A stretch of 64,000 bases of DNA from NCBI RefSeq assembly GCF_000350225.1, contig NW_005178809.1, positions 577,875-641,874 on the forward strand, in the 5' to 3' direction. A program made the translations under genes and the position numbers. This DNA comes from Chondrus crispus (lineage: Eukaryota; Rhodophyta; Florideophyceae; Gigartinales; Gigartinaceae). Positions 31,719 through 40,287 of this stretch are shown here, piece after piece; position 1 is the first letter of the stretch; each line of letters opens with the position of its first letter. The notes below the pieces were generated by a model. That model was not told where the DNA came from. It made no database searches and saw nothing but the letters and a program-made list of their open reading frames with translations.

Positions 31719-32666
31719 CTATATGTACGACATGGTCAGATATATTTTTTTTCTCGCGAAGGCCTCTATGAGTGCCTTGAACTTCTCCACTTCGAGCTTT
31801 TGCTGTTCTACGCGTTCCTTCCGACGCTCTCGCCGTTCTTCTTCTCTTTCCTTCTGAAGCTCAAGGCGCTCCTGCAAGCGTTCTTCTCTACTGCTCTCAG
31901 CCATGTCACGCTCAAATTGAAGACGCTCTCGCTGAAGCGAGATTCGGGCGAGGTCAGCGTCTTCCATATGCTCTCTGAAAGCATCAAGGCTATCATCAGC
32001 ACCATATGCCATTTTCGTTTTCTTCTTCTTTCTCGCGGTGCCGTTTGTGCTACGAATATGCGCTTCGCTTTCTACCTCGTCTAGTATCACAGCCCCATTC
32101 TCATTTCCGCAGCTACCATCTTCTGTTTCCGAATCCTTCGACGACTTGCACTTTTGCGCTGCAACCATCAATATGCGACCCATGCGTTCCTTGTCTTCTT
32201 CTTTTCTTTTCTCTGCTAATTTCGCAGTTTTCTTTTGTGCTTCCCAATCATCTCTGGACTCCCTCAATGTCATCAAAAGGTCAGCCAACTCTCCCATCTC
32301 CCCACCACCGACTCCAGACAACCTTTGATTATCGGAGTGGTTTTTGTCATATTGGTCCTGCAGTCTTTTGTATCGGTCTTGAATTGTCTTCCAACCGACG
32401 TTTTTTGTCCCGAAAGTGTACGTTCTCACGCAATCTTTCCGCCGCAGTAGCAAATCTCTTCTTCGTTTCACCGAACTCGCCAAATGAGCTCGAACACCGG
32501 CTACCTCACGGACAATGGCGAGGTCTTGTTGCGGTGTGAACCGTGATTGCCTACCACTTTTGGTGGGGGCTGGATCTTGTGTTTCCGAACCAACTACTTC
32601 AGACATCATTGTGTGATATGGCGTATACGCTTGTAGCGACAACACGAGTGAGTAACCTTCTATCAT
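31719..32666 (-). CDS. Myb/SANT-like companion ORF of the second Harbinger element, probably frameshifted inside
   Basis: 315 residues from ATG at 32666 (a second Met pair near 32610 could also serve). RFTPQQDLAIVREVAG opens a Myb/SANT-like domain, and GWKTIQDRYKRLQ closes it. Then comes a long charged coiled-coil region (KLAEKRKEEDKERMGR; later ERLQERLELQKEREEERRERRKERVEQQK). Between about 32482 and 32398 another frame reads more like the family (EFGETKKRFATAAERLRENVHFRDK), so two compensating one-base shifts are likely, the second in an A6 run. That would make it a damaged gene or a base-call error. It probably partners the transposase at 27785. Confidence 0.6.
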   Translation of the reverse strand: MIEGYSLVLSLQAYTPYHTMMSEVVGSETQDPAPTKSGRQSRFTPQQDLAIVREVAGVRAHLASSVKRRRDLLLRRKDCVRTYTFGTKNVGWKTIQDRYKRLQDQYDKNHSDNQRLSGVGGGEMGELADLLMTLRESRDDWEAQKKTAKLAEKRKEEDKERMGRILMVAAQKCKSSKDSETEDGSCGNENGAVILDEVESEAHIRSTNGTARKKKKTKMAYGADDSLDAFREHMEDADLARISLQRERLQFERDMAESSREERLQERLELQKEREEERRERRKERVEQQKLEVEKFKALIEAFARKKIYLTMSYI

Positions 32667-32930
32667 TCATGCATTATCGCGAACTGCCGCCAATTTCACG
32701 ACACCTGTCCCTATCATTTTTCACGACCATGCAGAAATCCTCTACACTAAAATCTCACAATTCCGCATTTTTTGTCATGGCATGATTGCACAATTCTGTA
32801 TATGCAATTTCAGTGTAATGTTTTTTGCAGAATTGTTTGCAGAATTCTGTAGAATCCGGTTTGCGTAAGCTCAGTATTGTACTAACATACGTATTCTGTT
32901 AGTATGAAAAGCACGGATTCTACAACAGTA

Positions 32931-34935
32931 CAGTGTTCCCCCGCTTTATGCAGACCCCCCTGTCCACATATCCTCGAAAGTTTCATACAAATGTCATTTA
33001 TCATGAAAAAGGGGCGCCATGTACCTGGAATGGCCAATGTACTGCATACTGCATACATTCATACACAATCCCAGCGGCAGCATGATTTTCAGATATATTT
33101 TGGATACATTTCCCCCGCATATATAACATTCTTGAGATGTGAAATGCCAAGTCTGAAGTCGGTTAGCCAACAGTTTCACATCTGATATCCACGATATTGA
33201 TCGCCAATCCTCTCTATGCCTCCTTTCCAGCATCGTTCCAACACTATCCTCGTGCCATTCCCCTCTGACACCCAAAATGTGCCACGCACTTACCGTGCAC
33301 CAACAACAGCTCATTATTTATGAGCACCAGCGTCGATGCGAACGAAAAGAGCCCATGACTCAGAAGGAACTCGCAGATTGGGCAGAAGAGAGCCTTACGC
33401 TTGACAAAGCCCCAAACCAAGCCACAATTTCTCGGATTCTCTCGACAAAGTCGACATATTCTGCCATTCCCCTCGGTGTGCGTTCATCGTTAAAACATCG
33501 TCGCGTTCCAGATGCCTCTCGTCTTGAAAGCGCGCTGTGCCACTGGCTGTGTGAAAAGTCTGCCAGTGGTATTCAAATTAATCGCATAATTTTGCGACAT
33601 CAAGCAGAGATACTGCAACGCGAAGCCAACAAACACCTGCCAATCGATCAACAGCTTTCCTTGAAGTTCTCGAATGGATGGCTTAGAGAAGCGAAACAAC
33701 ATCAAATTTCGACTTGTGCATGGGGAGGCGTTGAGTGCAGATGAGTTTGCGATCACTGCCGCAATACCATCAATTGTGGCAAAGGTGGCTGAGTACGGTC
33801 CAAAATGTCGGGAACGCTGACGAGTTTGGTCTTTTCTATCGTCAACCGCCGGGGTGGTCTTTGTCGCGGAATCCTGCCGCTGGTTTCAAAAAAGACAAGA
33901 CCAGAATATCGTTTCTGGCATGCTGTAACGCGGACGGAACGGAGCGATTTCCACTTATGATAATTAGAAACGCGCTGCGTCTTCGTCCTTTTTTTAGGAA
34001 AGTACGGCCATGAACTTGGTTTCGATTACCACGGCAACAAGAAGGCGTGGATGACAGAAGTGTTATTTTTTGGCTGGCTGGGGCGGCTGGATCGCTAAGG
34101 TGGTCGCACGGCCGGGCGGAAGATACTTCTATTTTCAGATAACTGTTTTGCACACGGAACAGAGGACTCTCTGCCGGATCTGCAAATGTAGATGTTTACT
34201 TTCTCCCTCCGAACGCTACAAGTCGAATTCAGCCTCTAGACGCGGGAATAATTGCTGCAGTTAAAATGAAGTTCCGACGGCGTTTGTTGTGCCGTGTTTT
34301 TGACAACATTGATGCTGGGAAAAAGTCAATTTACAATATGGACATCCTTACAGCCATACGTTGAGTGATAGAAGAGTGGAATTCCCTTCCAGAAAACTGC
34401 ATTGAGAAACGTTTTGATATTTGTTTCAGGGTAGAAAGGGAGGACATGGAAGATACTACAGAACGGGCTCGACTGGAAGAGGTGTATCAAACGGTGAGGG
34501 ACTTAAATGAGCATGGTGTAAGGTATAAAATGATTGCATTAGAGAGTCTACTAAAACCGATGGGGGAGGACGATGTGGCGTAGACACTGACTGTTGAAAA
34601 TCAGGGAGAGTTTTATCGCAGGCATGGAGTGTATTGAAGAAGAGGCACAAGGAAGTGATGCCGATGATGAGTCTTACAGTATTGAAGAGGAGTTAAAGGG
34701 TTTGGCAGTGGCAGGATCTGTATTGGAACGACTGGGAAGAATGGACAAAAGCCTACAGAAACGATTAAGGGAGTGCCAAAAGGACTTACGATTTGAAAAG
34801 CAAGCTGCGTTGCGCCAGTCAACGATATTAGACCATTTCAGAAAACAGTAAAGATTCCTTCGCTGTCAGCATAAACCCGTTGTCTGCATACCGGTTCAGC
34901 TGACCGAGTGCTATGCGGACAACGGGGGAATACTG
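32931..34935 (+). mobile_element. pogo/Tigger-type DNA transposon (dead)
   Basis: The left end CAGTGTTCCCCCGCT (32931-32945) and the inverted right end CAGTATTCCCCCGTT (34921-34935) are each flanked by TA (32929-32930 and 34936-34937), the pogo/Tc1 target. It encloses a broken DDE transposase. Length 2005 bp. Confidence 0.8.
33277..34850 (+). pseudogene. pogo/Tigger (CENP-B-like) transposase, frameshifted
   Basis: ATG at 33277 starts an HTH-psq/CENP-B-like N-terminus (MTQKELADWAEESL, then ATISRILS) followed by a CENP-B-type HTH with KFSNGWL near 33668. The DDE_1 domain continues in other frames: NADEFGLFYRQPPGW near 33808 with the first Asp, LLFSDNC near 34130 with the second, and IQPLDAGII near 34238 with the third. 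At least three frame changes (around 33690, 34000 and 34100) and several stops interrupt it. The C-terminal acidic tail runs to about 34850. Confidence 0.85.
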
Positions 34936-35350
34936 TATATAGCATCGGCTCCCCCTGAAAGTTAGATAAAATAAACGAAGTGTAAAGAAGCGGCACGGGA
35001 CAACAAGGTGTCTTGGATAAACGCGAATAGAATCAAGGTGGATAGAATGCCTTGTCATAACAAAATTCCATAGAGACCACTGGCCAGTAGCGAGCGTACG
35101 CGTTCATCACGAACTGCCGCGTTGGGGAGGCTCTAAGAGACAGGAAGAAGGACTTACCGTCATCCCAATAATTCCCCGTCAATCCCTAATCTATGACGAC
35201 CGCCCCTTTCCACAGTCCGGGTGGAAAGGGGCGCACAAAAGAAACCCGGGCGGCCTCCTTTGTAAAACGCCACATCCCTCAGCGTCCCCGCTCCCAACTC
35301 CGACGCGCACGTGCTCTGCCGCATCCCATCCCATCCGCTGCGCAAGCAAC
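34936..35350. other. Intergenic: 5' flank of the glycosyltransferase-like gene
   Basis: No repeat or gene recognised. The last 100 bases before the ATG at 35351 are pyrimidine-rich; I see no clear TATA element. Confidence 0.5.
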
Positions 35351-36652
35351 ATGTTTGAAACCCGGTCATTGAGTCCGTGTCGCGCGACGCCCACCCGCCT
35401 GCTTCCCAAGCGCATCCAAACCATCCTCGCAGTCACGCTTATGCTCCTCCTCGCCGTCATGCTCCTGGGGTGGCTGGAACTACCCTCTCACCGTCTTTCC
35501 GCCATCTCCGCGCGAAGGGACCCCACCGGCAAGTCTTTCGGCGCCTCCGGGCCTACCAATAACCCTACCAAACGCGGCGTCGACGCCATCGACGAGAAGC
35601 CTCCGAACGCCTCCGGGCCTACCACTAAACCTACTAAACGCGGCGTCGACGCCATCGACGAGAAGCCTCCATACGCCTCTGGGCCCACTAACCCTACCAA
35701 ACGCGGCGTCGACGCCATCGACGAGAAGCCTCCGAACGCCTCCGGGCCTACCACTAAACCTACTAAACGCCGCGTCGACGCCATCGACGAGAAGCCTCCG
35801 AACGCCCCCGTACCTACCACTAACCCTACCAAACGCGGCGTCGACGCCATCGACGAGAAGCCTCCGAACGCCTCCGGGCCTACCACTAAACCTACTAAAC
35901 GCCGCGTCGACGCCATCGACGAGAAGCCTCCGAACGCCCCCGTACCTACCACTAACCCTACCAAACGCGACGTCGACGCCATCGACGAGAAGCCTCCGAA
36001 CGCCTCCGGGCCTACTACTAAACCTACCAAACGCGGCCTCGACGCCATCGACGAGAAGCCTCCATACTACGTGCGCCGAAATGCCTCCTGCCTCATCTTC
36101 TCTTGCTCTCCATCGGGCTATGGCCTCTCCGACGTGAGCCTGCAAGTGAACAAGCGGTCCAACGTCGTCTGCGATCGGGCGCACTTCTACGTACGCACAG
36201 TGAGGTTGCCGAGCGGAGAGACTGTGGCACCGCACTGGTGCCGCGTGGCGCTGCTGTACAGTCGGCGTGAGACGTTTACGGCATACGAGACGGTGATGTA
36301 CGTGGACGTGGACGTGGTGTACTCGGAAAAGGAGATGCTGGAGGAGGCGAAGAAGAAGCCGCGGTTTCTGATTTCGTACAAGATAGAGCGCGGGCACGAT
36401 GTGATTAGGACGTGCTGGTTCGTGATCGCGCAGTGGGGCGACTGGATCGAGGCGCTGGTGGAGAAGTGGGCGCTGGCGTGGCGGGATACGTATCTGCAGG
36501 ATCAGGCGGTGTTTAACAAGCTGTTTCGATGCAAGGACGTCGATTGCGTGAGGGTTGAGACATCGAAGGTCACGCTCAAGCACTGCGGGCACCGGTTCGA
36601 GGGGAAGGAGAGGGAGAAGTGTTTGTGGGATGGGGAGGAGAAGATCACTTGA
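35351..36652 (+). CDS. Type II membrane glycosyltransferase-like protein with expanded stem repeat
   Basis: 433 residues, no intron seen. A basic N-terminus is followed by one membrane anchor (about residues 22-42), as in Golgi glycosyltransferases. Residues 65-239 are eight copies of a 22-residue unit (consensus ASGPTTKPTKRGVDAIDEKPPN; one copy is 21), which would form an extended stem. The C-terminal domain (240-433) has conserved Cys residues, a DxD-like metal site in MYVDVDVVYSE, TCWFVIAQWGDWI and the phrase YLQDQAVFNKLF, together suggesting a GT-A-fold sugar transferase. I cannot assign a GT family or substrate. A paralogue with a single stem unit lies at 38993-39826 and a decayed copy at 48358-48792. 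A role in cell-wall or glycoprotein glycans is inference. Confidence 0.7.
   Translation: MFETRSLSPCRATPTRLLPKRIQTILAVTLMLLLAVMLLGWLELPSHRLSAISARRDPTGKSFGASGPTNNPTKRGVDAIDEKPPNASGPTTKPTKRGVDAIDEKPPYASGPTNPTKRGVDAIDEKPPNASGPTTKPTKRRVDAIDEKPPNAPVPTTNPTKRGVDAIDEKPPNASGPTTKPTKRRVDAIDEKPPNAPVPTTNPTKRDVDAIDEKPPNASGPTTKPTKRGLDAIDEKPPYYVRRNASCLIFSCSPSGYGLSDVSLQVNKRSNVVCDRAHFYVRTVRLPSGETVAPHWCRVALLYSRRETFTAYETVMYVDVDVVYSEKEMLEEAKKKPRFLISYKIERGHDVIRTCWFVIAQWGDWIEALVEKWALAWRDTYLQDQAVFNKLFRCKDVDCVRVETSKVTLKHCGHRFEGKEREKCLWDGEEKIT
35543..36067 (+). repeat. 66-bp coding minisatellite, eight units
   Basis: Eight in-frame units (seven of 66 bp, one of 63 bp). CGACGCCATCGACGAGAAGC is constant in each. Units alternate between an ASGPTTKPTKR and an APVPTTNPTKR type, indicating duplication of two-unit blocks. 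Confidence 0.95.
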
Positions 36653-37210
36653 GAGAGTGGTGAGCGGAAAGAAAAGAAGAGAAGACTGGGGAAGCAACCC
36701 TACCGCAGTTGCCCCGTTGTACGGAAATTAATTCATACATATTACACGTGGACACGGGGATATGTTATGAGAAGACGTGACGTGTATAGCACTATATAGA
36801 GAGAAGCACTACTAAAGTAGGCACTATATGGTGACCCCCCCCTGTAGTAGGACCGTAGGATGACCGCAGCATTTACGTAGGCTCTAATGCGCCATACATG
36901 CAGGCCGCGCAATGTACAAGTGTCTACTACCGCGTAGCTGTGCGGCCCTGATTTACGTCGCATTGTGGCACGTGAAAATGATGTCTCGTGTCCAGTAGTA
37001 CACGTATCGTTCACACTGATCCAGTCCCTGCCATGCTGGTACCTCGGGGATCCGTTTGGGGTTTCACTTTTTACTTTTGATCCATTCCCATGAACTCATC
37101 CGTCTACGTTATCATGCAATTGAACCCTTCGCGCCCGTACCTACCCGCACCCACCCGCACCCTTACCCTACTTCCACTTTTGGCGCCATACACCCCAAAG
37201 CCAATTCACG

Positions 37211-37510
37211 TCATTCGAAAGGGCGTATCTGAGAATGAATCTTTCGCACACCTTCACCTCGTGGGGTCTCTTTCCATTTCTTCCACTGCGCTTCAGTCAG
37301 CGTCTCGTAGAGCTTTTCCATCGTTTTGGGAAACTGTTCCTTCTCGAACAATTCTCCCAGAATCTGCAAACACAACTCACGCTCCTCGCCATCTCGCTCC
37401 AATCGCTCCACGACATCAATTGCCCTCTTTACTTGCTTCGTGATTCGCATTCCCGCGCTGTGGCTTGCCTTGCGATTCCCTCCCGACTTGTTCTTTTTCG
37501 AAACCTCCAT
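37211..37510 (-). CDS. Hypothetical charged helical protein, possibly the tail of a larger gene
   Basis: 99 residues from ATG at 37510; the frame stays open upstream to about 37640 without ATG, where TTTTTCTGCACAAG could be a splice acceptor. The sequence is rich in Lys/Glu (KRAIDVVERLERDGEERELC, ending in WKKWKETPRGEG) and predicted helical. It resembles the C-terminal tails of Myb-like transposon companions only in style. No family is claimed. Confidence 0.25.
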   Translation of the reverse strand: MEVSKKNKSGGNRKASHSAGMRITKQVKRAIDVVERLERDGEERELCLQILGELFEKEQFPKTMEKLYETLTEAQWKKWKETPRGEGVRKIHSQIRPFE

Positions 37511-37740
37511 TCTGCTGTCCAGCTCCCGATGACCCCACTTGCCCGAATCCCGGTTCTGCCTGCGCTTGACCGTCTCTTCCACAAGTACAATCTTCCGTGC
37601 AAGCAGCAGTTGCAACTGCTGCTTCTTGTGCAGAAAAATTAACTTATTGGCACTTTATTTGCCCTGTGTACTGAAATGTTTTGAGATTTACTGTAAAGCT
37701 GAATGTCAAACGCCAAGATGTGCATTACAGCTACAACGAC

Positions 37741-37836
37741 TACAGTACCCAAGGGTTCTCGCTCATGTGAGCATAGCTGTGAACAGCTGCCCTTCAAAGG
37801 GTACCTCCTGAAGGTACCGTTACCCTTGGTACTGTA
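37741..37836. repeat. 96-bp multi-palindrome foldback element
   Basis: The ends TACAGTACCCAAGGGT and ACCCTTGGTACTGTA are inverted repeats (one extra base). Inside lie further palindromes in a row: GCTCATGTGAGC, AGCTGTGAACAGCT, CCTTCAAAGG and GTACCTCCTGAAGGTAC. It looks like a tiny MITE. Confidence 0.7.
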
Positions 37837-38992
37837 TGAAACGGTTTATCGCATGGGACAACGCTACGAGCTGCATGGTACTTTGGCAACCCTTAACCTT
37901 GATAAGAGCGCAATACACAGTTCATGTACCATCCATGTCACCAAACTAGAGCGAAATTTCAGCTCTTTTTAGCTACCTCTTCCCCACCTCTAGAATTCAA
38001 TCCATTTCTACAGCTCAATCTTTTAAGGCTGCACCAAATGCTGCAATGTGCGTAAAAGTCGGAGCAGCGGAGATTCTATCTTACAGAATTACCCAACGAA
38101 GGAATGATATATGTTTACTTGACGACCTAATGATGAAATTTCCCCGAAAACCAGCTTGACACGATGCATGTAAACGCCCTTAGATTCTGTCATGAGAGCC
38201 ATTCGTGCACACGGAGCACACGCATGACAGCATGATCAGCTCATCTCCCTCGCCGCCGGCCTACGGATCCCTAGCTACCCATCGGTGGGTAGAGCCTCCC
38301 TTTATAAGGTAGACAGGCATTAGGCATCAGTAAACAGAGGTATCGATCTTGCATCACAGATTCCATGATCGACAAACAGAATGCAAAAATTGCATGTGGA
38401 TCATGAAAAAAATATAATATACATCACCAAAGGTCAATTACCTGCCAGCTGGACAACATGTGAAGTGTCTACCGTAGTACATTTAGCTTCTCCCTTCGGG
38501 CCCTACAGATCTAGATAGTGGTAGGGTACGCATCCTACACATGCAGTGTACAGTCCATTGTACACTATAATTTAGTACACGACATCGGTAGGAATCCACA
38601 TGCCTCTGCCATCTGCCCTTTAAGGTCGACACCCAACTTGTTCAAGTGCTATCCTTGGGTACTGTACATTCCAGAACAGTCCGAAAGGACACACGCTCGC
38701 CTAGGACCAATGACGGCTGTGATGAGGAAGGGCCGATGCTTTGCTTGCATAATTCTCGAAGGGGTGAATGCACAGTACAGATCAGATACACAGTAGAGAC
38801 AGTTCCGTAAAAGAGCGTTCTTAATTACTCATGAGGCAACGTGTATCCCCTACTGAGCCTGTACGAAAGAAGGGATATCCCGCTTAAAGTGAGCAGAGCA
38901 GCAAACTGAAGGCCTACTTCACCATTTTCAACAAGTAGCCTTTGGTCCCAACTGCCACACACACCTGCACATCCCATTCCCTCCAGCCAAAT

Positions 38993-39826
38993 ATGTTTAA
39001 GTCTCTGCCATGGAGTCCCTGCTCCCCGGCGTCCCGCTACTCGCCTCCAAGGCGCACCCTCATCTTCTCCGCCGTCACGCTCACCGTAATCTTCTGCCTT
39101 GTGTTCTCGGAGTGGCTGGTCGTCCCCTCTTCGCATGTTTCCGTTCTCTTCTCGCGTGCCAGCTCAACCCCCCAGCCCATCGCCGCTCGGACCTACAAAC
39201 CTACCGAACGCGGCCTCGACGCCATCGACGAGCAGCCCCCCTACTACCTGCACCGGAATGCCTCCTGCCTGATTTTCTCGTGCTCCGAGCCAAACTACGA
39301 ACTGGTGCACGTGGGCCTGGCCGTGAACAAGCGCTCCAACGTCGTCTGCGATCGGGCGCACTTCTACGTGCGGACTGTGAGCATGCCGAGCGGGGAGACG
39401 GTGCGGCCGCACTGGTGTCGCGTGGCGCTGCTCGCAAGCAGGAGCGAGCGGTTTATGGCGTACGACACGGTGATGTACGTAGACGCGGACTTGGTGTACT
39501 CGGAGATGCACATGCTGGAGGCAGCGGAGAAGAAGCCGAGGTTTTTGATTTCAAGCAAAACGCAGCGCGGGCGGGATTTGTTGAGGACGTGCTGGTTTGT
39601 GATTGCGAAGGGGGGCGACTGGATTGGGCTGGTGCAGAAGTGGGCGCTGGCGTGGAGGGATACTTATTTGCAGGATCAGGCGGTGTTTAATGAACTGTTT
39701 CAGTGCAAGGACGTTGATTGCGTGCCGATGAAGGCGGACAAGGTGCAAATCAGGCATTGCGGGCGTTTCTTCAAGGGGAAGGAGAGGGAGGATTGCTTGT
39801 GGGAATGGGTGGAGGGAAGGGCCTGA
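38993..39826 (+). CDS. Type II membrane glycosyltransferase-like protein (paralogue, single stem unit)
   Basis: 277 residues from ATG at 38993; the frame upstream has only a TTG. A membrane anchor lies at about residues 24-44 (LIFSAVTLTVIFCLVFSEWLVV). A single copy of the stem unit (YKPTERGLDAIDEQPPYY) precedes the catalytic domain. The domain aligns with the 35351 gene over its whole length: NASCLIFSC, KRSNVVCDRAHFYVRTV, PHWCRVALL, MYVDADLVYSE (DxD), RTCWFVIAKGGDWI, YLQDQAVFNELF and a closing Cys pair. Being intact and lacking the repeat expansion, it probably shows the ancestral form. Likely Golgi-located; substrate unknown. Confidence 0.7.
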   Translation: MFKSLPWSPCSPASRYSPPRRTLIFSAVTLTVIFCLVFSEWLVVPSSHVSVLFSRASSTPQPIAARTYKPTERGLDAIDEQPPYYLHRNASCLIFSCSEPNYELVHVGLAVNKRSNVVCDRAHFYVRTVSMPSGETVRPHWCRVALLASRSERFMAYDTVMYVDADLVYSEMHMLEAAEKKPRFLISSKTQRGRDLLRTCWFVIAKGGDWIGLVQKWALAWRDTYLQDQAVFNELFQCKDVDCVPMKADKVQIRHCGRFFKGKEREDCLWEWVEGRA

Positions 39827-39875
39827 TCAGTTTTGGTCAGGGAGATTAGAGGGCAAAGGGTGCGCAGCAATGTAC

Positions 39876-39929
39876 GGTAGGAAGGGTACAGTTTCTGGTC
39901 TTGAGACCAGAAACTGTAACCTTCCTACC
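39876..39929. repeat. 26-bp stem hairpin 50 bp after the glycosyltransferase-like stop
   Basis: Arms 39876-39901 and 39904-39929 pair over 26 bases with one mismatch and a 2-base spacer (TG). The arms include GTTTCTGGTCT and AGACCAGAAAC. Confidence 0.9.
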
Positions 39930-40287
39930 TTGAGATCAAGGTGCTCGATATACAGTATCATAGTCGCCGGTCGTTCTTTGTCCCGTGCGCAACTCATTTA
40001 TTTCAAATAAAATATATATACAGTACCCTTGGTACTACTACAAAGGCACATGCCTTTTAGCGATGCCATTCAGCGATGCGCGGGTGTAGCAAAGATGCCG
40101 GACGGCGAGGCAGAGGCAGGTTGCTTGTTATTCGAAAGAAAGACGCGCGGATGCGGTTAGATCGGGAAGGGCGCGCGAGCTTCCCGACGACAGGAGATGG
40201 CGAGGACGATGGCGGGCTGTACTGTACTCTCATTTATTGAATCGTAGAAATTCCTAGACGTTAAGTCTAGCTAGGTGTTCCTAGCTA
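39930..40287. other. Intergenic
   Basis: It contains an isolated half of the foldback motif (ACAGTACCCTTGGTACT near 40020) and, next to the pogo element, a hairpin CTAGAC-GTTAA-GTCTAG around 40255-40270. No gene recognised. Confidence 0.5.

Larger units (their letters stand above)
27557..32872. mobile_element. Harbinger-like DNA transposon with a B-box gene between its two ORFs
   Basis: The left end GAGCTTACGCAAAC (27557-27570) is the perfect reverse complement of 32859-32872, with further similarity inward (AGAATTC/CAGAATTCTGC motifs, likely subterminal sites). The transposase starts 228 bases inside the left end, and a Myb-like ORF starts 206 bases inside the right end, convergent, as in PIF/Harbinger. 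Between them lie about 2.7 kb with a GC-rich block and a double B-box gene, which would be captured cargo. I could not see a clear 3-bp target duplication. Confidence 0.55.
36653..38992. other. Intergenic between glycosyltransferase-like paralogues
   Basis: It holds a possible ORF remnant (37211-37510, minus), the multi-palindrome repeat 37741-37836, a small hairpin CTACCCA/TGGGTAG at 38275-38292, and half-sites of the TTGGGTACTGTAC motif (near 38650). No other gene recognised. Confidence 0.5.

Noticed and set aside
35480-36697. Long minus-strand frame opposite the first glycosyltransferase-like gene
   Set aside because: It mirrors the 66-bp repeat; a repeat whose length is a multiple of three stays open in several frames.
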